Assembly: GCA_003478355.1 (NCBI GenBank)
Contig: QUFC01000007.1
Span: 54,247-118,246, forward strand
Origin: Lachnospiraceae bacterium AM48-27BH
GTDB lineage: Bacteria; Bacillota; Clostridia; Lachnospirales; Lachnospiraceae
Direction of reading: 5' to 3'
DNA: 64,000 nt
A program made the position numbers and the translations under genes. The notes beneath the pieces were generated by a model. The model had not been told where the DNA came from. It saw only the letters and a list, made by a program, of their open reading frames with translations, and made no database searches. Below are positions 61,285-64,000 of this stretch, piece by piece (the stretch's first letter is position 1; each line of letters begins with the position of its first letter).

Positions 61285-61851
61285 ATGTTAAAAAGCATAG
61301 GGTTATATTTTAGAAAAATAGATTTTCTGAATTTTGCAGTTGGAGCTATAATGCCAATCATTGTATTGTTTATAGTTTATTCATCAGTCAAATCAAATAT
61401 AATTCTTCAAGACACTGATTTTTTATCACTGTTGATGAATCATAAAGGGAAATTCATATTTTACTTTTTCGTGTCCTTTATTGAAGAAGTTATTTTTAGA
61501 GGAATTATTTTTGGGCTGTTGCTGCAAAAATGTAAAAATAAGTATTTGAGTTGCGTAATAGCTGCACTTATTTTTACACTACCACATATTTTTAATACCG
61601 ATAATATTTCTGTTCTGGTAATGTTTATTTTTCCTTTTCTATATGGAATATTTGCTAATGAAATGTTTTACACTACAAAGAGTATTTGGATGCCCACAGG
61701 ATTTCATTGGTTATGGAATTATACAATAACAAGTTTGTTTCTTGTTACAGGAACACAAAGTTTCATATATGTACATATCATAGCAGCAATGATTATAATG
61801 ATACCGTTGTTTTACATTGTTATTGGGAAAACACGCCTAAATGGCGATTGA
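61285..61851 (+). CDS. CPBP family intramembrane metalloprotease
   Basis: The 188-residue protein has about six membrane segments and the CPBP (Abi/CAAX protease) motifs: EEVIFRG (EExxxR, about residues 73-79), HIFN and GFHWLWN. Members process prenylated or secreted peptides, and many protect against bacteriocins. AAAAGG precedes the start. It is very AT-rich, unlike its neighbours, so it is likely cargo of the mobile element. Confidence 0.87.
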   Translation: MLKSIGLYFRKIDFLNFAVGAIMPIIVLFIVYSSVKSNIILQDTDFLSLLMNHKGKFIFYFFVSFIEEVIFRGIIFGLLLQKCKNKYLSCVIAALIFTLPHIFNTDNISVLVMFIFPFLYGIFANEMFYTTKSIWMPTGFHWLWNYTITSLFLVTGTQSFIYVHIIAAMIIMIPLFYIVIGKTRLNGD

Positions 61852-61902
61852 TAGCTTACAGTTTATCGCTTTATACAATATCAACTGAATAACCACAGCA
61901 CG

Positions 61903-61949
61903 AACCGCTGATACATGGAAGCCAACAAACCATGCAACAGCGGTTTTTC
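61903..61949 (+). terminator. Terminator after the CPBP gene
   Basis: AACCGCTG (61903-61910) pairs with CAGCGGTT (61938-61945), with an inner CATGG/CCATG helix, followed by TTTCTTT. Confidence 0.82.
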
Positions 61950-62016
61950 TTTACCGTTTTTTCCTCTGGCTGATAGGCGTTCCCATTTTCTTTGACTTTT
62001 TGAGAATCCGAATCAG

Positions 62017-62757
62017 CTAGCGAAATTCTTCGTCTGACAGATTTTTATAGTTGATACCAAGCTGCTTGCAGTAAAGTACAACGAGCTTTTCATCCCGGCT
62101 GCCCTTGAAATTTTCGATCGCTTCCAGATTTTCTTTCAGTTCATCAGCAACGGTGGTCTGGGGTGCACTCTCACTGTCCTTTTTATGGGCTTCTCGAATA
62201 TCCCGGATAATGAGGTTGAGGTCATCCCGTACCATCTGACTGAAATATTCATCATCACTGATATGGGCGGCTTGTAGCACTTTCAAATGGGGGTCGTCTT
62301 CGCCAGGGCGATACCGTTCAATGATTTCATGTCGGACAGTATCAACAAGGGCATTGAGGTTTTGAATCTGCATGGTGGCAATCCCGTCCACATAAATCTC
62401 AATGTCCGCAAGAAACTTGATAAAATCTTTATGTGTGGCAAGCTCACAGAGCAGACGGTTGTTAATCCGACCGCTTTTCAGGAGAGCAACCATCTCATCA
62501 TTCAAATGCAACTCCGTCAATGGCGTGTTGATCTGCTCCCTGTTCTCTGTCCGGCACAGCAGATAATCAACGGAAACCCCATAGAAGTCTGCCAGCGTGA
62601 TAAGGTTGCCATGATTGATTTCTTTATAATCCTCTTTCTCATAACTTCCAAGAGCTGATTTGGAAATACCCGTCAACTCTGACAACTCTTCCAGATTTAA
62701 GCCTTTGTCCTTGCGGAGTTCCCAAAGGCGTTCCTGTATGCTTGTCGCTCCTTTCAT
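62017..62757 (-). CDS. XRE-family regulator of the mobile element
   Basis: The 246-residue protein has an N-terminal XRE helix-turn-helix (LWELRKDKGLNLEELSELTGISKSALGSYE, in two halves at about residues 9-40) and a long helical C-terminal part ending NYKNLSDEEFR. The start follows AAAGGAG with CGTGCGCCC between. Similar regulators sit beside the replication and mobilisation genes of Firmicute integrative elements, where they keep them silent. It is divergent from those genes here. Confidence 0.87.
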   Translation of the reverse strand: MKGATSIQERLWELRKDKGLNLEELSELTGISKSALGSYEKEDYKEINHGNLITLADFYGVSVDYLLCRTENREQINTPLTELHLNDEMVALLKSGRINNRLLCELATHKDFIKFLADIEIYVDGIATMQIQNLNALVDTVRHEIIERYRPGEDDPHLKVLQAAHISDDEYFSQMVRDDLNLIIRDIREAHKKDSESAPQTTVADELKENLEAIENFKGSRDEKLVVLYCKQLGINYKNLSDEEFR

Positions 62758-63240
62758 GGGCGCACGCTCCTTTCCGGTGGTTTGATTGCTGCCGCTTATC
62801 TGGATTATATCACACTTTCCGCAATCGTGGAAATTTCTGATTTTTACCCCTAATTCCTACTTTGTGGACATACGGCACAGGGCACAAAAATGTTCTATGA
62901 TACAGGTAGTTCATCGATGGATTATTCCAATCGAATGACCAGCCTGTGTGGGATATGCTTCCCCGGCGATGTAGTGCCATGACTTTTGGCAGGGATATGG
63001 AGGAACCCTGACCGAAACGAGCGTACCAACGGGAGCGATACGCCGCTGTGAGATTCAGGGGAGGAACGACACCGGGGAGAACTGGCGAACTGACACCGAA
63101 ATGATACCGAAACACAACAATCTGATAGGGGGATAGTCTACCCTATCGCTGATACTTCGGGAGATTTTAAGCGGCTCTATAACCGTAATTTTGCCGAAAA
63201 TCGCCCCGAAACCATACACTAAAACGGGAGGAAGCGCAAT
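62758..63240. other. Non-coding stretch of the second mobile element, possible origin region
   Basis: No frame with a ribosome site was recognised. It contains a GATAGGG/CCCTATC hairpin (63124-63130/63141-63147) followed by GCTGATAC, and short GC-rich repeats (GGGGAG, ACACCG) near 63050-63090. Being just upstream of a RepA_N-like and a DUF3847 gene, it may carry a replication or transfer origin; this is inference. Confidence 0.4.
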
Positions 63241-63429
63241 ATGCCGAGAATGAGCAAAAAGAGGAAGCATGAGCTTTCCTTTTACCTCAATGACCGGGGG
63301 CGTGTCACTTACAACGAATTATGCCGGAGATGCCAGCATGGGTGCAAGCAGAGCTTCCGGGCGGTTGTGATTGACTGCCCCCGTTATTTATCCAAACGAG
63401 CAAAGAAAAAGGAGGAACACACTGAATGA
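63241..63429 (+). CDS. Small basic cysteine-containing protein of the mobile element (62 aa)
   Basis: It starts MPRMSKKRKHELSFYLNDRG after GGGAGG and has CRRCQHGCKQSF with three cysteines that could bind zinc, and many Lys and Arg residues. Closely related short proteins are regular in this type of Firmicute element, but I know of no assigned function; nucleic-acid binding is inference. Its end overlaps the next gene by 4 bp. Confidence 0.72.
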   Translation: MPRMSKKRKHELSFYLNDRGRVTYNELCRRCQHGCKQSFRAVVIDCPRYLSKRAKKKEEHTE

Positions 63430-63767
63430 ATTTTGAATTTATGACGATAGACACACCATTGCCGCCCTGTATGCCTTTTCCCAGAGCGTTGACAGGATTT
63501 CCAGTCAGCAGCACCGCAAAGGTCATGTACTGCCGGATGCTGGACGCTATGCTATCCAAAGGGCAGGAGGACGAAAACGGAATCCTGTTTGTCTGCTTCC
63601 CTGTTACAGCCATTGCCGCAGTCCTGTCCCGCAGTCCCATGACGGTCAAACGTTCATTGAATGAACTGGAAACCGCCGGACTTATCATGCGGGTGCGTCA
63701 GGGCGTTGGAGAACCAAACAGGATTTATGTGCTGATACCGGGAAAGGAGGATGCTGCCCTTGCCTGA
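63426..63767 (+). CDS. RepA_N-like replication initiator (second mobile element)
   Basis: The 113-residue protein reads FPRALTGFPVSSTAKVMYCR followed by a winged-helix region (VTAIAAVLSRSPMTVKRSLNEL). It corresponds to the first half of the protein at 57614-58174 and to RepA_N initiators. It is short compared with plasmid RepA proteins (usually over 250 residues), as is common in integrative elements. It overlaps both neighbouring genes, suggesting an operon leading to mobilisation genes beyond the window. Confidence 0.78.
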   Translation: MNFEFMTIDTPLPPCMPFPRALTGFPVSSTAKVMYCRMLDAMLSKGQEDENGILFVCFPVTAIAAVLSRSPMTVKRSLNELETAGLIMRVRQGVGEPNRIYVLIPGKEDAALA

Positions 63768-64000
63768 TACCTCAAAGCTGGAAAAACTCAACCGGGAACT
63801 GGAGAAAAGCGAAAAGAAACTGCGGAAAGCCATCAATGATGAAAAGGCATTGCAGCACCAGTTAAAGCAGCTTACCCGAAAGGAACGGACGCACCGGCTC
63901 TGTACTCGTGGCGGTATGCTGGAAAGTTTTCTGCAAGAGCCGGAACGCCTGACAGATGATGATGTCATGCTGTTGTTGAAACTCATTTTTCACAGGCAGG
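63760..64000 (+). CDS. DUF3847 protein, cut by the window end
   Basis: The start is probably TTG 63760, with AAAGGAGG 9 bases upstream; ATG 63751 is directly next to that site and less likely. The visible part begins (M)PDTSKLEKLNRELEKSEKK and continues LTRKERTHRLCTRGGMLES. The first half is a coiled coil. DUF3847 genes usually stand immediately before a MobA-type relaxase gene in mobilisable elements, which would lie just outside the window. Confidence 0.83.
   Translation, partial: MPDTSKLEKLNRELEKSEKKLRKAINDEKALQHQLKQLTRKERTHRLCTRGGMLESFLQEPERLTDDDVMLLLKLIFHRQ

Noticed and set aside
1..64000. tRNA, rRNA or tmRNA genes
   Set aside because: No cloverleaf with conserved TTCGANTC-type arm or rRNA block was recognised by eye. 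A tRNAscan run would be needed for certainty.

Overview
The window reads as chromosome of a gut-type Lachnospiraceae bacterium (Bacillota, Clostridia). The support is codon and base use of a mid-GC anaerobe, strong AGGAGG-type ribosome sites, a direct diaminopimelate dehydrogenase, a B12 riboswitch, anaerobic class III ribonucleotide reductase with NrdR boxes, ATP-type PEP carboxykinase, and many small drug-efflux and MATE loci. No rRNA, tRNA or CRISPR array was found. The species cannot be fixed from the sequence alone.

Layout. 0-0.7 kb: a cut-off gene with its own promoter and palindromic operator, a decayed trpA tail and a small conserved gene. 0.7-8.1 kb: diaminopimelate dehydrogenase, then a cobalamin riboswitch that should control a corrinoid locus (lipoprotein CbiK, tandem-domain lipoprotein, BtuF-, BtuC- and BtuD-like transporter). 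8.1-11.4 kb: nrdD and nrdG, separated by a mosaic of hairpin repeats. 11.4-17.5 kb: two MarR-controlled export loci (heterodimeric ABC exporter; MATE pump). 17.6-24.3 kb: an RNA methyltransferase, a sucrose locus (LacI-type regulator, PTS EIIBC, GH32 hydrolase) and a Lon-like AAA+ protein without a protease domain. 24.4-25.6 kb: an inverted-repeat element next to an Rpn nuclease gene. 25.7-34.4 kb: an AgrC/AgrA-like two-component system divergent from a 2,144-residue surface protein with candidate LytTR sites between them. 34.4-45.8 kb: pckA, a sodium symporter, two MATE genes, mgtE and a uracil/xanthine permease.

45.8-64 kb is accessory DNA. It opens with an AAA-ATPase/PD-(D/E)XK gene and an orphan HEPN protein, followed by a compact defence-like cluster: Abi_2 with a structured leader, Fic, a MazG-like pyrophosphohydrolase and a GIY-YIG/DUF2075 helicase. 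Two degenerate copies of one sequence (about 48.05 and 53.05 kb) flank this cluster. Next come gene remnants (IS110 piece, AlbA_2, Vsr and an IS-split gene), a complete-length IS66 element, and a small integrative element with RepA_N-like, DnaC-like, Xis and Tn916-type Int genes. A 30-bp imperfect direct repeat (53,013 and 60,675) is a candidate att pair for that element. From 60.8 kb another element begins (TnpV remnant, CPBP protease, XRE regulator, second RepA_N-like gene, DUF3847).

Five genes (a MATE gene, the GH32 hydrolase, pckA, mgtE and GIY-YIG/DUF2075) are each broken by one apparent single-base deletion, mostly in a short homopolymer. Because pckA and mgtE are core genes, assembly error is a serious alternative to real decay.
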